In this document: in pieces, positions 1-8,803 of the stretch
Position numbering within the stretch: the stretch's first letter is position 1
How the letters are laid out: every line of letters starts with the position of its first letter
Source: Rivularia sp. PCC 7116
GTDB lineage: Bacteria > Cyanobacteriota > Cyanobacteriia > Cyanobacteriales > Nostocaceae
Reading direction: 5' to 3'
NCBI RefSeq assembly: GCF_000316665.1
Contig: NC_019678.1
Span: forward strand, 3,906,001 to 3,970,000
Length of the DNA: 64,000 nt
The notes under the pieces: generated by a model
The model's database searches: none
The model's input: the letters and a program-made list of their open reading frames with translations, nothing else
What the model was told of the DNA's origin: nothing
Position numbers and translations under genes: made by a program

Positions 1-705
1 ATCGCTTACATGAATATAATCGCGAACGCATGTACCATCTTCTGTGGGATAATCGGTACCAAAAATAGAAATTGACTCGCGTTTTCCTAAAGCTGTCTGC
101 AACACTAAGGGAATCAAATGAGTTTCGGGGTTATGATCTTCTCCTAAATTACCGGATGGATCTGCACCTGCTGCATTAAAGTATCGAAAACGTACTGATT
201 TAAAATCGTATGCTTCGTTAAAATCTGAAAGTATTCGTTCTACCATCAACTTGGTAGCGCCATAGGGGTTGATCGGATTTTGGGGGTGATCTTCTGGTAT
301 TGGAACTGATTCGGGTACTCCGTATGTTGCACAAGTTGAAGAAAATACAAATTTTTTAACTTCTGCTGCTAGCATTGCTTCTAGCAAAGTAATTGTACCG
401 ATAACGTTATTACGATAATATTTAGCCGGATTAGAAACCGATTCTCCGACATAAGCGTAAGCAGAAAAATGCATTACTGCTGCAATGTTACGAGATTTAA
501 ATAAGTTATCTAATAATTGGCGATCGCCGGTATCTCCTTGAATCAGTTCGACTTCAAGAACTTTTTCCACCAAATCGCGATGTCCATAGACTAAATTATC
601 TAGTATCAGGACGGAATAACCAGCTTTTTTTAAAGCTAAAACAGTGTGTGAGCCAATATAACCGGCTCCTCCGGTGACTAAAATAGTAGACTGTTCGGAA
701 GACAT
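1..705 (-). CDS. galE: UDP-glucose 4-epimerase, C-terminal part cut by window edge
   Basis: Interconverts UDP-glucose and UDP-galactose in the cytoplasm, feeding polysaccharide synthesis. The 235 visible residues are the N-terminal two thirds of an extended short-chain dehydrogenase: NAD-binding TGGAGYIGSH at residues 11-20, the SST motif in VFSSTCATYG, the catalytic YxxxK pair in NPYGATK, and the substrate-loop motif RYFNAAGADPSG. The reading frame is open to base 1, so the 3' end lies outside. The start is the ATG at 703-705, directly followed by the MSSEQSTILVTGG beginning usual for the family. It is divergent from the membrane-protein gene at 956. Family assignment is firm; GalE rather than another UDP-sugar epimerase is likely. 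Confidence 0.93.
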   Translation of the reverse strand, partial: MSSEQSTILVTGGAGYIGSHTVLALKKAGYSVLILDNLVYGHRDLVEKVLEVELIQGDTGDRQLLDNLFKSRNIAAVMHFSAYAYVGESVSNPAKYYRNNVIGTITLLEAMLAAEVKKFVFSSTCATYGVPESVPIPEDHPQNPINPYGATKLMVERILSDFNEAYDFKSVRFRYFNAAGADPSGNLGEDHNPETHLIPLVLQTALGKRESISIFGTDYPTEDGTCVRDYIHVSD

Positions 706-955
706 AGATTTTGCTGTGAAATAAACCATTACATCATAAATTTAGTTTAATGGCAGCGTAATTACTTATCTCCAGGACTACAAATACTAAACATTATTGA
801 TAAAAATTGCACTAAAATCACTACGAAGGTAATTTTAGTGTGTAGGGTATGAGGTATTTGAAATCAAGCAATGGTACTACTACCATTTGACAGTAGAATA
901 AATCTTTGCCCGGAGCCATATAGGTTGACTGTAAAAAACATTTGAGAGTGTATTT

Positions 956-1642
956 ATGTTTGAACTGCTAAGCCGAGTACTTCTATGGCTACTTATAGGT
1001 ACTGTTGTATTTAGCCTATTTCAGAAATTCTACCCAACCGGAAACTTTGTAGGGCGATTGGTAGTGGTAGTTTTTCTGATTATTTTGTTATTGTCCTTTG
1101 TGAATCCTAACGAACCAGCTATTGCTTCTTTGTGGAGAGTAGTATCGTTTCCCCTAAAACCTTTAGGAGCAGCAATTTTACTGATGACTTTCGCTGCTCA
1201 GAGAATAAAAGGTGGAGCGATAGACAAGCCGGGAGGATATTTAGTTGGCTGGGCACTGAGTATATTATTGTTAGCAAGTACACCAGCGGTGGCTTATTTC
1301 TTGATTCAATCGCCTGTAGCAAGAGCAGCTTATCCCAATGTAGCTTTACTTGAATCGAAATCTGCAACCCTTGTCGCATTTGCTGGAGATACATCTGTAG
1401 CGAATATGTCAGGTATCCTTGGCGATACTGTTATTCCTCAAATAAATGCAGATCCGAACATAATCGCATTAAATCCTAGCAGTATAAATTTTCCACGTTA
1501 TCTTTTGCAAAGACCTCAACAAATTCGTCGTCGGGGCTTACGTTTAGAAGACTTTGTACCGAATGCAGAAACTTTGCAATTAACAACACAAGTTTGGGAT
1601 CGCTACTTAGGACAAGTAAATAGTTTCTTACGTCCTCGATAG
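956..1642 (+). CDS. Membrane protein of unknown function
   Basis: A 228-residue protein with three or four predicted membrane segments in the first 110 residues (around 5-22, 34-50, 66-82 and 95-115), followed by a soluble tail rich in Ile, Asn and Arg. The opening MFELLSRVLLWLLIGTVV and the segment FPLKPLGAAILL resemble the N-terminal anchor of cyanobacterial DUF218/YdcF-type proteins, but I see no recognisable YdcF catalytic domain after it. That resemblance is from memory and is weak. It stands alone, with a strong hairpin terminator right after the stop. The function is not known. Confidence 0.6.
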   Translation: MFELLSRVLLWLLIGTVVFSLFQKFYPTGNFVGRLVVVVFLIILLLSFVNPNEPAIASLWRVVSFPLKPLGAAILLMTFAAQRIKGGAIDKPGGYLVGWALSILLLASTPAVAYFLIQSPVARAAYPNVALLESKSATLVAFAGDTSVANMSGILGDTVIPQINADPNIIALNPSSINFPRYLLQRPQQIRRRGLRLEDFVPNAETLQLTTQVWDRYLGQVNSFLRPR

Positions 1643-1654
1643 ATTGTTTGTCAT

Positions 1655-1697
1655 AAAAAAGACTAGGGTGTAGTCAGTGCCATGCCCTAGTTTTTTG
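1655..1697 (+). terminator. Rho-independent terminator after the 228-aa membrane protein
   Basis: ACTAGGG at 1662-1668 pairs with CCCTAGT at 1685-1691 around a 16-nt loop, and a T run follows at 1691-1696. An A run precedes the stem, so it may also work from the other strand. It begins about 12 bases after the stop codon at 1642. Confidence 0.7.
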
Positions 1698-1733
1698 TCT
1701 TTAAGTATCACCTGTTTCATCCTGGTGGTTCAA

Positions 1734-1822
1734 ATCATTAATTTTAAAGGGTTTATTTTTATCCAAATTCTTTTCTCCCCCTGCTTGTCAAAACCCATCA
1801 ATTTTAATGAAAACGAATACTA
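1734..1822 (+). repeat. Dispersed element F, copy 1
   Basis: About 90 bases that reappear in inverted orientation at 54166-54282. Shared blocks include CATTAATTTTAAAGGGTTT-like, TTCTTTTCTCCCCCTGCTTG and CCCATCAATTTTAATGAAAA. The second copy carries extra CCCCTGCTT units. It contains no open reading frame; it is a non-coding dispersed repeat, possibly a miniature mobile element. Confidence 0.7.
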
Positions 1823-2127
1823 ATGGTTTGTCCCATAACAATTGACGGGGGAGGCAAGGCAGGGAGAAGAGGGGAAAAAGAAGTTTTGACATTGCTGATT
1901 AAAAGTATGATTTGCCCCCAGCCCCGAATTTGAGGGATTTAGGGCGCATAATATTAGATCTAAAAAAAATAAATTCATACCTCAATTCAGCAACGCTTAA
2001 GTTTTTATATTTTTGATGTACCCCGCAAAATTATCGTGGCGGAGTATTAGAGCAAACGAATAAAAATTCTTCATTGAAAATTGTTCGTTGATACCTGATA
2101 ATTGGTAATTGGTAATTAATTGCTCGA

Positions 2128-3876
2128 ATGTCACAATCACGACGCTTTGTCAAACTTGTTGCTTATCTACGCCCTCATTGGCGAGCAACAACTTTAGGTA
2201 TTGTAGCTCTACTAATTGTTAATGGATTGGGGGCTTACATACCTTTATTAATTGGAGATTGCGTTAAGAAACTTTCGGAAGACTTTGACTACGGACAAAT
2301 CATACGCTACTCCATCCTGATTATTTCACTCACTTCTTCAATGTGGCTGATAAGGATGGCTTCTCGCATCTGGATATTCGGTGTGGGAAGGCAGGTGGAA
2401 TTTGACCTCAAACAGCAAATTTTTGAACATTTGCTGAAGTTGGAGCCTTCTTATTTTGCGACTAATAAAGCCGGAGACTTGATTAGTCGTGCTACTAGCG
2501 ATGTTGATAATATTCGGCGATTGTTGGGTTTTGTGGTGTTGAGTTTTGCAAATACGATATTTGCTTATGCGCTGACTTTACCCATAATGCTTTCTCTGAA
2601 TCTACAACTAGCTGTATTAGCATTAATACCGTATCCGATAATGTTCTTTATGGTATTGCTATTTAGCGAACGTCTCCGGGATCAACAAACCTCGGTACAG
2701 GAAAATATTTCGGATATCAGCAACCTGATTCAAGAAGATATTAGCGGTATTTCCTTAATCAAAATTTATGCTCAAGAAGACAACGAACGTCGTGCTTTTG
2801 CTAAACAAAATCGCCAGCTATTAAAGGCTAATTTAAAATTAGCCCAAACTCGCAACACTCTATTTCCCTTAATTGGGGGATTAGCTAATATCAGTACTTT
2901 GATAATTATTTGGATCGGAGCGGGCAGAATTGGTTCTAGCCTCGATATTGGTGATTTTGTCAAGCTGCTACTGTATATTGAGCGCTTAATATTTCCTACA
3001 GCTTTATTAGGATTTACCATTACTGCTTATCAGCGTGGTGAAGTTAGCGTTGATAGAGTTGAATCAATTTTTAGTGTCAAACCAAAAATAAAAGACTACA
3101 GCAATGCAATTAGATTGTCACGAGAAGCGGTAAAAGGAGAATTAACTGCTAAAAATTTAAAATTTACTTATCCAGGATTGGAAACTTCCGCATTAGATAA
3201 TATTAGTTTTAATATCAGTCCGGGAGAAACAATTGCAATCGTAGGGGCTATAGGTTCGGGTAAATCAACTTTAGCTAATTGTTTACCGCGTTTATTAGAT
3301 ATTGATGAAGGACAATTGTTTTTAGATGGAACAGATATTACTCAAATTGCTTTAACGGATTTAAGAGATGCGATTGCTTATGTTCCTCAAGACAGCTTTC
3401 TGTTTAGCACTACAATTCAAAATAATATCCGTTATGGAGACCCTTTAGCCGAACAACATGAAGTTGAAAATGCGGCTAAGCTATCGCAAATTAGCTCCGA
3501 AATAGGAAATTTTCCCCAACAATACAATACTCTTGTCGGAGAACGCGGAATTACTCTTTCTGGTGGTCAAAGGCAGCGCACAGCTTTAGCTAGAGCTATG
3601 TTAGTCGATGCTCCAGTACTAATTTTAGATGATGCACTTTCGAGTGTTGACAATCAAACTGCTACACAAATTCTAAAAAATCTTTCTAGCGGTACAAAGC
3701 GCAAGACAGTTGTTTTTATCACCCATCAATTATCTGCTGCTGCCGCTGCCGACCGAATTTTGGTTATGGAGAAAGGTAAAGTTGTTCAAACTGGTACTCA
3801 AGTAGAGCTTTTACAACAACCCGGACTTTATAGGGATTTATGGAGTCAGCATCAGGTGGAAGAGTTGCTACATTAA
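2128..3876 (+). CDS. ABC transporter, fused permease and ATPase (exporter type)
   Basis: A 582-residue half-transporter of the ABC exporter type (MdlB/MsbA-like), acting as a dimer in the cytoplasmic membrane; the substrate cannot be read from sequence. Residues 15-310 form the six-helix membrane domain. The ATPase follows: Walker A GAIGSGKST at 373-381, Q-loop VPQDSF near 419-424, signature LSGGQ at 477-481, Walker B VLILDD at 497-502 and switch His at 533. The residue after the Walker B Asp is Asp (LDDALSS) rather than the common Glu, a substitution seen in relatives. The ATG follows a short GGTAATT heptamer run, and the stop is followed at once by a heptamer array. It is a single gene, not obviously in an operon. 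Confidence 0.93.
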   Translation: MSQSRRFVKLVAYLRPHWRATTLGIVALLIVNGLGAYIPLLIGDCVKKLSEDFDYGQIIRYSILIISLTSSMWLIRMASRIWIFGVGRQVEFDLKQQIFEHLLKLEPSYFATNKAGDLISRATSDVDNIRRLLGFVVLSFANTIFAYALTLPIMLSLNLQLAVLALIPYPIMFFMVLLFSERLRDQQTSVQENISDISNLIQEDISGISLIKIYAQEDNERRAFAKQNRQLLKANLKLAQTRNTLFPLIGGLANISTLIIIWIGAGRIGSSLDIGDFVKLLLYIERLIFPTALLGFTITAYQRGEVSVDRVESIFSVKPKIKDYSNAIRLSREAVKGELTAKNLKFTYPGLETSALDNISFNISPGETIAIVGAIGSGKSTLANCLPRLLDIDEGQLFLDGTDITQIALTDLRDAIAYVPQDSFLFSTTIQNNIRYGDPLAEQHEVENAAKLSQISSEIGNFPQQYNTLVGERGITLSGGQRQRTALARAMLVDAPVLILDDALSSVDNQTATQILKNLSSGTKRKTVVFITHQLSAAAAADRILVMEKGKVVQTGTQVELLQQPGLYRDLWSQHQVEELLH

Positions 3877-3939
3877 CAGTGAGCAGTGAGCAGTTAGCAG
3901 TGAGCAGTTAGCAGTTAGCAGTGAGCAGTTAGCAGTTAC
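3877..3939 (+). repeat. Tandem heptanucleotide array, nine units of CAGTKAG
   Basis: Nine consecutive 7-base units alternating CAGTGAG and CAGTTAG, the last being CAGTTAC. The array starts one base after the ABC transporter stop codon. A second short tract of the same family (about 4056-4090) abuts the stop codon of the sugar transferase on the other strand. Such heptamer arrays are known in Nostocales as short tandemly repeated repetitive sequences. Confidence 0.9.
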
Positions 3940-4090
3940 CGCTCAGAAGTTACTAGCGGTTTGTCCCATTAAAATGGGTGGTATTCCCTGCTTTAAGCTA
4001 TTGATTATGAGCGCGGCTATTGCAACTACGAACCTTTATAACAACTTATCAAAATAACTGTTAACTGTTCACTGATAACTGTTAACTGAT

Positions 4091-4750
4091 TTAAAATGCT
4101 CCTATACGGGCAAAAATTACATAAATTGTTTTGGCAATCAACGATAAATCGTAAAATTCATGCCATTTTGATTGATATTGTAAGTCTAACTGGAAAACTT
4201 GTTCAAAGTCTTTGATGTGAGAACGTCCGTTGACTTGCCATTCTCCTGTTAAACCGGGTTTGACATGTAGGCGTTGCCAGTGATGCTCGGAGTAGTGCAT
4301 TACTTCATCAGCTGTGGGAGGACGAGTCCCAACTAAACTCATTTCACCTGAAAAGACGTTCCAAAATTGGGGAAGCTCGTCCAAACTTGTACTTCTTAAA
4401 AAACGTCCTACTTTAGTAACTCGAAAATCATTCTTACTTTTAAAGAAATGTCCGTTAGCTTCGTTTTGTACTTGCGATTTTAATTGTTCTGCGTCCGAAA
4501 CCATTGAACGAAATTTACGAATACGAAATGTATTGCCGTAAAGTCCGTACCTTTCTTGTGTAAAGAAAATTGGACCGGGGCTATTGATTTTAATCGCGAT
4601 CGCAACTGGTAAAAATACAATCGCTAAAATTACTAAACCCACCATACTGCCCAGAATATCTAGCAAACGCTTAAATCTAGAACTGACTGAAGGATGGGGT
4701 GTAATTTGCGGAACCCAAGTGTTCGTTGCACCTTTAATAATACTTATCAT
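4091..4750 (-). CDS. Polyprenyl-phosphate sugar-1-phosphate transferase
   Basis: Transfers a sugar phosphate from a UDP-sugar to a polyprenyl-phosphate carrier, the first membrane step in making exopolysaccharide or O-antigen units. The 219 residues match the bacterial sugar transferase family (PF02397): an N-terminal membrane hairpin (about 30-55), SPGPIFFTQERYG, FRIRKFRSM, RFLRSTSLDELPQ with the acidic active-site pair, VGTRPP and KPGLTGEWQVNGRS. At this size it is the WcaJ C-terminal core without the large N-terminal CoA-binding domain. Its C-terminal end abuts a heptamer tract. Sugar specificity is unknown. Confidence 0.9.
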   Translation of the reverse strand: MISIIKGATNTWVPQITPHPSVSSRFKRLLDILGSMVGLVILAIVFLPVAIAIKINSPGPIFFTQERYGLYGNTFRIRKFRSMVSDAEQLKSQVQNEANGHFFKSKNDFRVTKVGRFLRSTSLDELPQFWNVFSGEMSLVGTRPPTADEVMHYSEHHWQRLHVKPGLTGEWQVNGRSHIKDFEQVFQLDLQYQSKWHEFYDLSLIAKTIYVIFARIGAF

Positions 4751-5423
4751 CAGTAATTGGAACGTAGCTAAGCTAAGTTTTGAGCGACAAACGTATTCCT
4801 ACGTAAGAATATTCTGAATATAGACTTAGCTTTATTAAAATTATTGCCTATCCCCGTATTTTTGCTGAATCTTCATCGAGATCGCAAGAATTACTATCAT
4901 TTATAAAATTTGAGTAAAGAATAAAACCTATGTCTTTAGATAGATGAAAAATATGTTCCTTAGCGAGTTAATATCCCGAGGAACTTAAATTTGCTACCAA
5001 TACAATGCGTAAACCTTAATGTTCTTTGAGACATAGAATTTTCTGAAGGTAGCAAGTACAACCTATCCATTTAATTATTGATTTGACGGATACTTTGGCT
5101 GTATGGTAAGGCTTATAAACTACAGAAAAATAATATCAATGCATTCAAAATATAGCTTGCGGGTAAGAGGTGATACATTTTCTCGGATATTCACAATCGA
5201 GCCATTAAGATGAACATTTGAATACACGGTCATTCAATTAGTGGGAGTTAATTTTTCATTGTCAACTCCCTTCATGTGTATTTCATGAAGTTTTTTGGGA
5301 AAAATGATTTATAGCATCCCTTTTATGGTTGTGCTTACATGCATTACTACATCCTATTTACATTGTGGTTGGGAATGAAGGGCAATTCCACAGTGGTGCT
5401 ATCTCAAAATTAAGGTGCTAAAC
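4751..5423. other. Intergenic region, nothing recognised
   Basis: About 670 AT-rich bases between two divergently transcribed genes. It must carry both promoters, but no confident -35/-10 pair, repeat or RNA gene stands out. Confidence 0.4.
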
Positions 5424-5729
5424 ATGGTTGCAACTGGAGCAGACAAAGTAAAAGTCGGACGTTTAGAGTCCATAGTAGAGCAAATAGGGGAAGCCGTACT
5501 GGCTACCACCGAGACAATAGAGCGTCTTTCTGACAGAGTAGATAATTTAAGCGTACAGGTAGAAGAGCAGGGAAAGCAGGTACAGCAGCAAGGTTATCAA
5601 ATTTTGGCATTGTGCGATGCCGTGCAAACTCTGGCAGAAGGACAAGACGATTCCCTGCAAAGGCTAACTCAGTTGACGCAAACTTTAAATCGTCTAATGG
5701 TAGTTCTAGAAGCAGAAGACGAAGTTTAA
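5424..5729 (+). CDS. Small coiled-coil protein of unknown function
   Basis: A 101-residue, strongly acidic and Gln-rich protein with heptad-like spacing of Leu, Ile and Val over most of its length (IEQIGEAVLATTETIERLSD, VDNLSVQVEEQ), predicting a long coiled coil. There is no signal peptide or membrane segment. The start chosen is the ATG at 5424 because TAAGG (5411-5415) lies 8 bases upstream; an in-frame GTG at 5415 would add three residues. It stands alone. Such proteins often bind a partner or oligomerise, but no function can be read from sequence. Confidence 0.7.
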   Translation: MVATGADKVKVGRLESIVEQIGEAVLATTETIERLSDRVDNLSVQVEEQGKQVQQQGYQILALCDAVQTLAEGQDDSLQRLTQLTQTLNRLMVVLEAEDEV

Positions 5730-6015
5730 TTAATTGTCAATCAAAGTTAATAATTCTCAATGAATAATTGACTTAAAGCGGAATCGAGCTTAGAGGAACG
5801 CTGCGAAAATATTTTTTTCGCATCAATACTTATAAATTAATAGTTGACAAACCAAGCCCAACTGACGATAACTAATAAGCTGTTGGCTGTTAACTTGTAT
5901 ATCAGACGCGGGTAGGATGCCCCACAGTTGCGAAAACTGGAAATCCCTAAGGCGCTGCTATGGGTACTAGAAAAATTAAGAATTTTTGCTTATACAATAA
6001 TCGCCAAACATTAAC

Positions 6016-6726
6016 CTAACTGTTAACTGATAGCTGCGTAACAGCTATTTTACCTGAAAAACATACATCTACATCGCTACCAGGGCTTCTTTCTCGACTG
6101 GCGTATTCTCCAACATAATAAAATTTATCGCCTTCGGTACGATAATTAACTGGAAGCGGTTTGTTACAGGGACGACAAAAAACTATTTCTGGTTCCTCTG
6201 CTTCTGGTGGAAGATGGGGTAAATTAATATTCCAGAAATTTCCTGCTGGTAAAGGGCGATTAAATAAGTCCGCTAAAAGTTTAGTTGTCCACTTGATTGA
6301 GTTGTCCCAGTTATATTCAACTCCTTTCTTTTTATATTGAGAGATTGCTATTCCTTGAATACCGTGCATGGCTGCTTCTCTTACCGCAGCAACAGTACCG
6401 GAAATATAAGAATCAACTCCCATATTCCCTCCGGCATTAATTCCCGAAAGTACCCATTTTACTTCCGGACAAATATGGGCAATTGAAAGACGAACGCAAT
6501 CGGCAGGAGTACCGGCAATCGCGTATGCATTTTCGGAGCGACGTTGTAGGGTTAGAGCAGTAGCAGTAGTAACTTGATGCCCGCAACCGGATAAATGTCC
6601 TTGAGGAGCGGCGATAATAATTTTAGATAAATAGTACGGTGAAATCGCAGATTTTTCTACAGCGTTGAGTAATGCTTGAATACCTGGAGCATCAATACCA
6701 TCATCGTTGGTTAAAATCAAACTCAT
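6016..6726 (-). CDS. surE: 5'/3'-nucleotidase SurE
   Basis: Metal-dependent phosphatase releasing phosphate from nucleoside monophosphates in the cytoplasm, linked to stationary-phase survival. The 236 residues open with MSLILTNDDGIDAPGI, carrying the metal-binding Asp pair at 8-9, then APQGHLSGCGHQVT with the metal-binding Ser, GTPADCVRL and SGINAGGNMG with the conserved Asn. Length and motif order fit the family. The last codons, encoding SVNS and the TAG stop, come from heptamer-like CAGTTAACAGTTAG sequence at 6016-6030, so the original C-terminus may have been replaced. It lies downstream of the carotenoid protein on the same strand but is separated from it by a strong terminator. Confidence 0.94.
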   Translation of the reverse strand: MSLILTNDDGIDAPGIQALLNAVEKSAISPYYLSKIIIAAPQGHLSGCGHQVTTATALTLQRRSENAYAIAGTPADCVRLSIAHICPEVKWVLSGINAGGNMGVDSYISGTVAAVREAAMHGIQGIAISQYKKKGVEYNWDNSIKWTTKLLADLFNRPLPAGNFWNINLPHLPPEAEEPEIVFCRPCNKPLPVNYRTEGDKFYYVGEYASRERSPGSDVDVCFSGKIAVTQLSVNS

Positions 6727-6791
6727 AGAATTTTTCGCCCAGTTTCTTGTTAGTTGCGATTTTCAAGCATATCTGATATTCACTTCATAAA

Positions 6792-6827
6792 AAAGGAGGA
6801 GAGGAAATTAATTTCCTCTCCTCCTTT
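6792..6827 (-). terminator. Perfect 36-base palindrome, terminator of the carotenoid protein gene
   Basis: An uninterrupted palindrome centred between bases 6809 and 6810 with AAAGGAGGAGAGG as its left arm. It lies 41 bases beyond the carotenoid-protein stop and 65 bases before the surE start. Both flanking genes are on the minus strand, so it most likely ends the upstream transcript. Its purine-rich arm is unusually GGAGG-like. Confidence 0.75.
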
Positions 6828-6868
6828 AAGGTGAAAAATAATAAAAACTGTTCAAAAAACAAAAATTA

Positions 6869-7360
6869 TTAAACTTCAGCACCCGCTTTGGGTTCTGCTC
6901 CCATTGGGGCTACGTAATCGCGGAAAAATTCGATTTGTATTCCAAAATCTAGCTGCTTAACTTTATCCATCAATTCTTTAGATTGAGAAGAAAGTTCGTA
7001 GCTAGGTGGCATGGGGATAATAGTATGTGCGTCCATACCCTGAGCTAAACGATACCAGAATAATAGCTTAGTTGTATCGCTCATTGAACCGTATTCGCGG
7101 GTATGTACGGTATCTGCTTTATTAATTAAATCGCGTTGTAACTGTAGTTGTTCTTCGTGAGATAAATCTTTAACTTGATTGAACAAACCATCAGCAACTG
7201 CTGGAGAAACGGTACTAGCACCCGGTGCAGCAGGTGTAATTGAATCACCCATTTCTTTATAGATGAAATAGAACAAAGCTAGCTGTTCGTCTACATCTAG
7301 TTTACGAATTCCTTCTATTAAATTTTTAATTTTAGGGTCGTTAGTTTGTGCAGCTGTCAT
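6869..7360 (-). CDS. Helical carotenoid protein (OCP N-terminal domain homologue)
   Basis: A 163-residue all-helical protein matching the carotenoid-binding N-terminal domain of the orange carotenoid protein (PF09150). Such stand-alone domains bind a keto-carotenoid and quench singlet oxygen or phycobilisome excitation. Visible family features are the two-lobe helical repeat (IRKLDVDEQLALFYFIYKEM and VKDLSHEEQLQLQRDL), EYGSMSDTTKLLFWYRLAQG and FFRDYVAPMG. No C-terminal NTF2-like photosensory domain follows, so it is not a full OCP. I chose the ATG at 7360, preceded by GGAG at proper spacing; a start at 7414 would add 18 residues with no homology. The HCP subclade cannot be told by eye. Confidence 0.9.
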   Translation of the reverse strand: MTAAQTNDPKIKNLIEGIRKLDVDEQLALFYFIYKEMGDSITPAAPGASTVSPAVADGLFNQVKDLSHEEQLQLQRDLINKADTVHTREYGSMSDTTKLLFWYRLAQGMDAHTIIPMPPSYELSSQSKELMDKVKQLDFGIQIEFFRDYVAPMGAEPKAGAEV

Positions 7361-7668
7361 AATATTACTCCGATACTCCGATTGTAATAGATTTTCTCTA
7401 TTTCTATTTATCAATTAGTTTCAACCCTATCAAAGTAGTATTAAGTATTTAACCCTACTGAAGATAGATGTATCGATATCGCAAAGAATATTTATTTAAC
7501 AATCAATTTCAACCAAGCGATTATTTTAAAATGTGCAGTTTTTTGAGATGAATTGAGATTATCTGTGAAAATTGGTAGTTAAAGAATAATCTGCAAATAC
7601 CAAATATCAAAAACCGGGTTTCTTTGTGTTAGTAAATAATTTTACTTTTTAACTAATTTCTATATCTT
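7361..7668. other. Intergenic region
   Basis: About 300 AT-rich bases upstream of the carotenoid protein gene, presumably with its promoter. Near 7608-7625 there is an AAAACCGGGTTTCTTTG motif, one half of the hairpin seen complete at 54551-54585. Nothing else is recognised. Confidence 0.4.
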
Positions 7669-8085
7669 TTACTTTGGATTATTTTGATAATCTTCCGAAG
7701 ATTTAGGATCTAATTCCCAACGCTCGTCATCCCTTCTATCTAAAATATCGTTTGTTTGCAGAGGCTGTCTATCTTCCATTTCCAAACCTACTGCTTTTCC
7801 TAATTCTTCCGTCACATTTTTATCGGGAGTAGCAACAGTTCCACCAACTGCTTCATCACCAACTGCGTTCGCACCTTCCCAATATGCATCAACGTCACCT
7901 CCAGTTAATTCTGGACTGGTTGCATTATGTTGATTTAACCTTGCTTCTATTGTTCTTCCGCCAGTGTTAATTCCTGGTTGCTGATGAACTCCGGTTCCGT
8001 ATGATTCAGTTATTTCTTGGGGCAAATCGCTCGCTTCAGCTTCGTTTTTTAGATTTTGCTCCTTTCTATTTTCTGCTTCGCTCAT
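7669..8085 (-). CDS. DUF6335-like cyanobacterial protein
   Basis: A 138-residue hydrophilic, very acidic protein without signal peptide or membrane segment. The core ELTGGDVDAYWEGANAVGDE followed by AVGGTVATPDKNVTEELG and ending in DDERWELDP is, as I recall, the hallmark of the small cyanobacterial family DUF6335; the function is not known. The first 40 residues look disordered. No ribosome-binding site is evident before the ATG. It is separate from its neighbours. The family assignment is from memory and the role is unassigned. Confidence 0.75.
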   Translation of the reverse strand: MSEAENRKEQNLKNEAEASDLPQEITESYGTGVHQQPGINTGGRTIEARLNQHNATSPELTGGDVDAYWEGANAVGDEAVGGTVATPDKNVTEELGKAVGLEMEDRQPLQTNDILDRRDDERWELDPKSSEDYQNNPK

Positions 8086-8449
8086 AACATCATTAATAAT
8101 ATTGCATTATTAACATAGCTCTTACTTATCAAATATTTCTCTCCCTAAAGAAGTAGAACCAAAGTGGTAAAGCAATATCTCCCCTAGGTACGAAGTGAAA
8201 TAGGTTACGGACGCATATTATTTGTAAATAATCCGCATAAAAAGAACCTCACTAAATATTTAAAGCTAGGAACCAACATCCACTCGTTATTGCCAAACAA
8301 TTAGCCCAGAATGTTGGTTTTTAGCTTTTATTTTGTTTAGATAAATTCGGGAGTCTAATAAATAATTACTAAAATACATCAAGCAATATTATTAAGGATT
8401 AAAGCCCTGATTACGAACAAAAAAACTAATTTGAAAAAGAGGAAAAAAT
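8086..8449. other. Intergenic region, nothing recognised
   Basis: Divergent spacer of about 360 bases between the DUF6335-like gene and the cupin gene. It is AT-rich, with no clear hairpin, repeat or promoter pair. Confidence 0.4.
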
Positions 8450-8791
8450 ATGAGCGATACAACTGTAAAAAAAGTAGATTCCAATTATTCCCCAAAAGGA
8501 GAAATGGGACAGAAATATTTAGCTTCTGGGAAGTCTGTTTCTATGCGTCTGTGGGAAGATGAACAACCAGGAGAATCCAAAGAATTAAGTTCTCGGGAAT
8601 ACGAAACCGTTGGCTATGTAATAAAAGGTCGTGCCGAACTAATATTAGAAGGTCAAAAAATTATTTTAGAAGCCGGTAATTCTTGGGTAGTACCAAAAGG
8701 TGCTTTGCATTCCTACAAGATTTTAGAGTCATTTACCGCCGTTGAAGCTACAAGCCCCCCCGCAGAAGTTAGCGGAAGGGATGAAGCGTGA
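8450..8791 (+). CDS. Cupin-domain protein
   Basis: A 113-residue single-domain cupin. The beta-barrel motifs can be followed as SREYETVGYVIKGRAELILE (motif 1 region) and EAGNSWVVPKGALHSYKILE (motif 2, with the conserved Pro-x-Gly-x-x-His). The usual GX5HXH of motif 1 is degenerate here (Glu and Tyr where His is common), so metal binding may be altered. The start is supported by AGAGGA 6-8 bases upstream of the ATG. It lies just before dispersed element A. The substrate is unknown; small cupins bind or isomerise small ligands or regulate. Confidence 0.85.
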   Translation: MSDTTVKKVDSNYSPKGEMGQKYLASGKSVSMRLWEDEQPGESKELSSREYETVGYVIKGRAELILEGQKIILEAGNSWVVPKGALHSYKILESFTAVEATSPPAEVSGRDEA

Positions 8792-8803
8792 TTTTCTCGT
8801 TTT

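Larger units (their letters stand above)
1643..2127. other. Intergenic region with a dispersed repeat
   Basis: After the terminator this spacer holds one copy of a dispersed element (1734-1822) whose inverted second copy is at 54166-54282. A short run of GGTAATT-type heptamers (2103-2117) lies just before the ABC transporter start. No gene is apparent. Confidence 0.6.

Noticed and set aside
3877-3939. Possible CRISPR array
   Set aside because: The units are 7 bases with no spacers; this is a tandem heptamer array. No cas genes are present in the window.
7361-7414. N-terminal extension of the carotenoid protein (18 residues)
   Set aside because: The ATG at 7360 has a good GGAG motif and begins the conserved domain; the extension has no homology.
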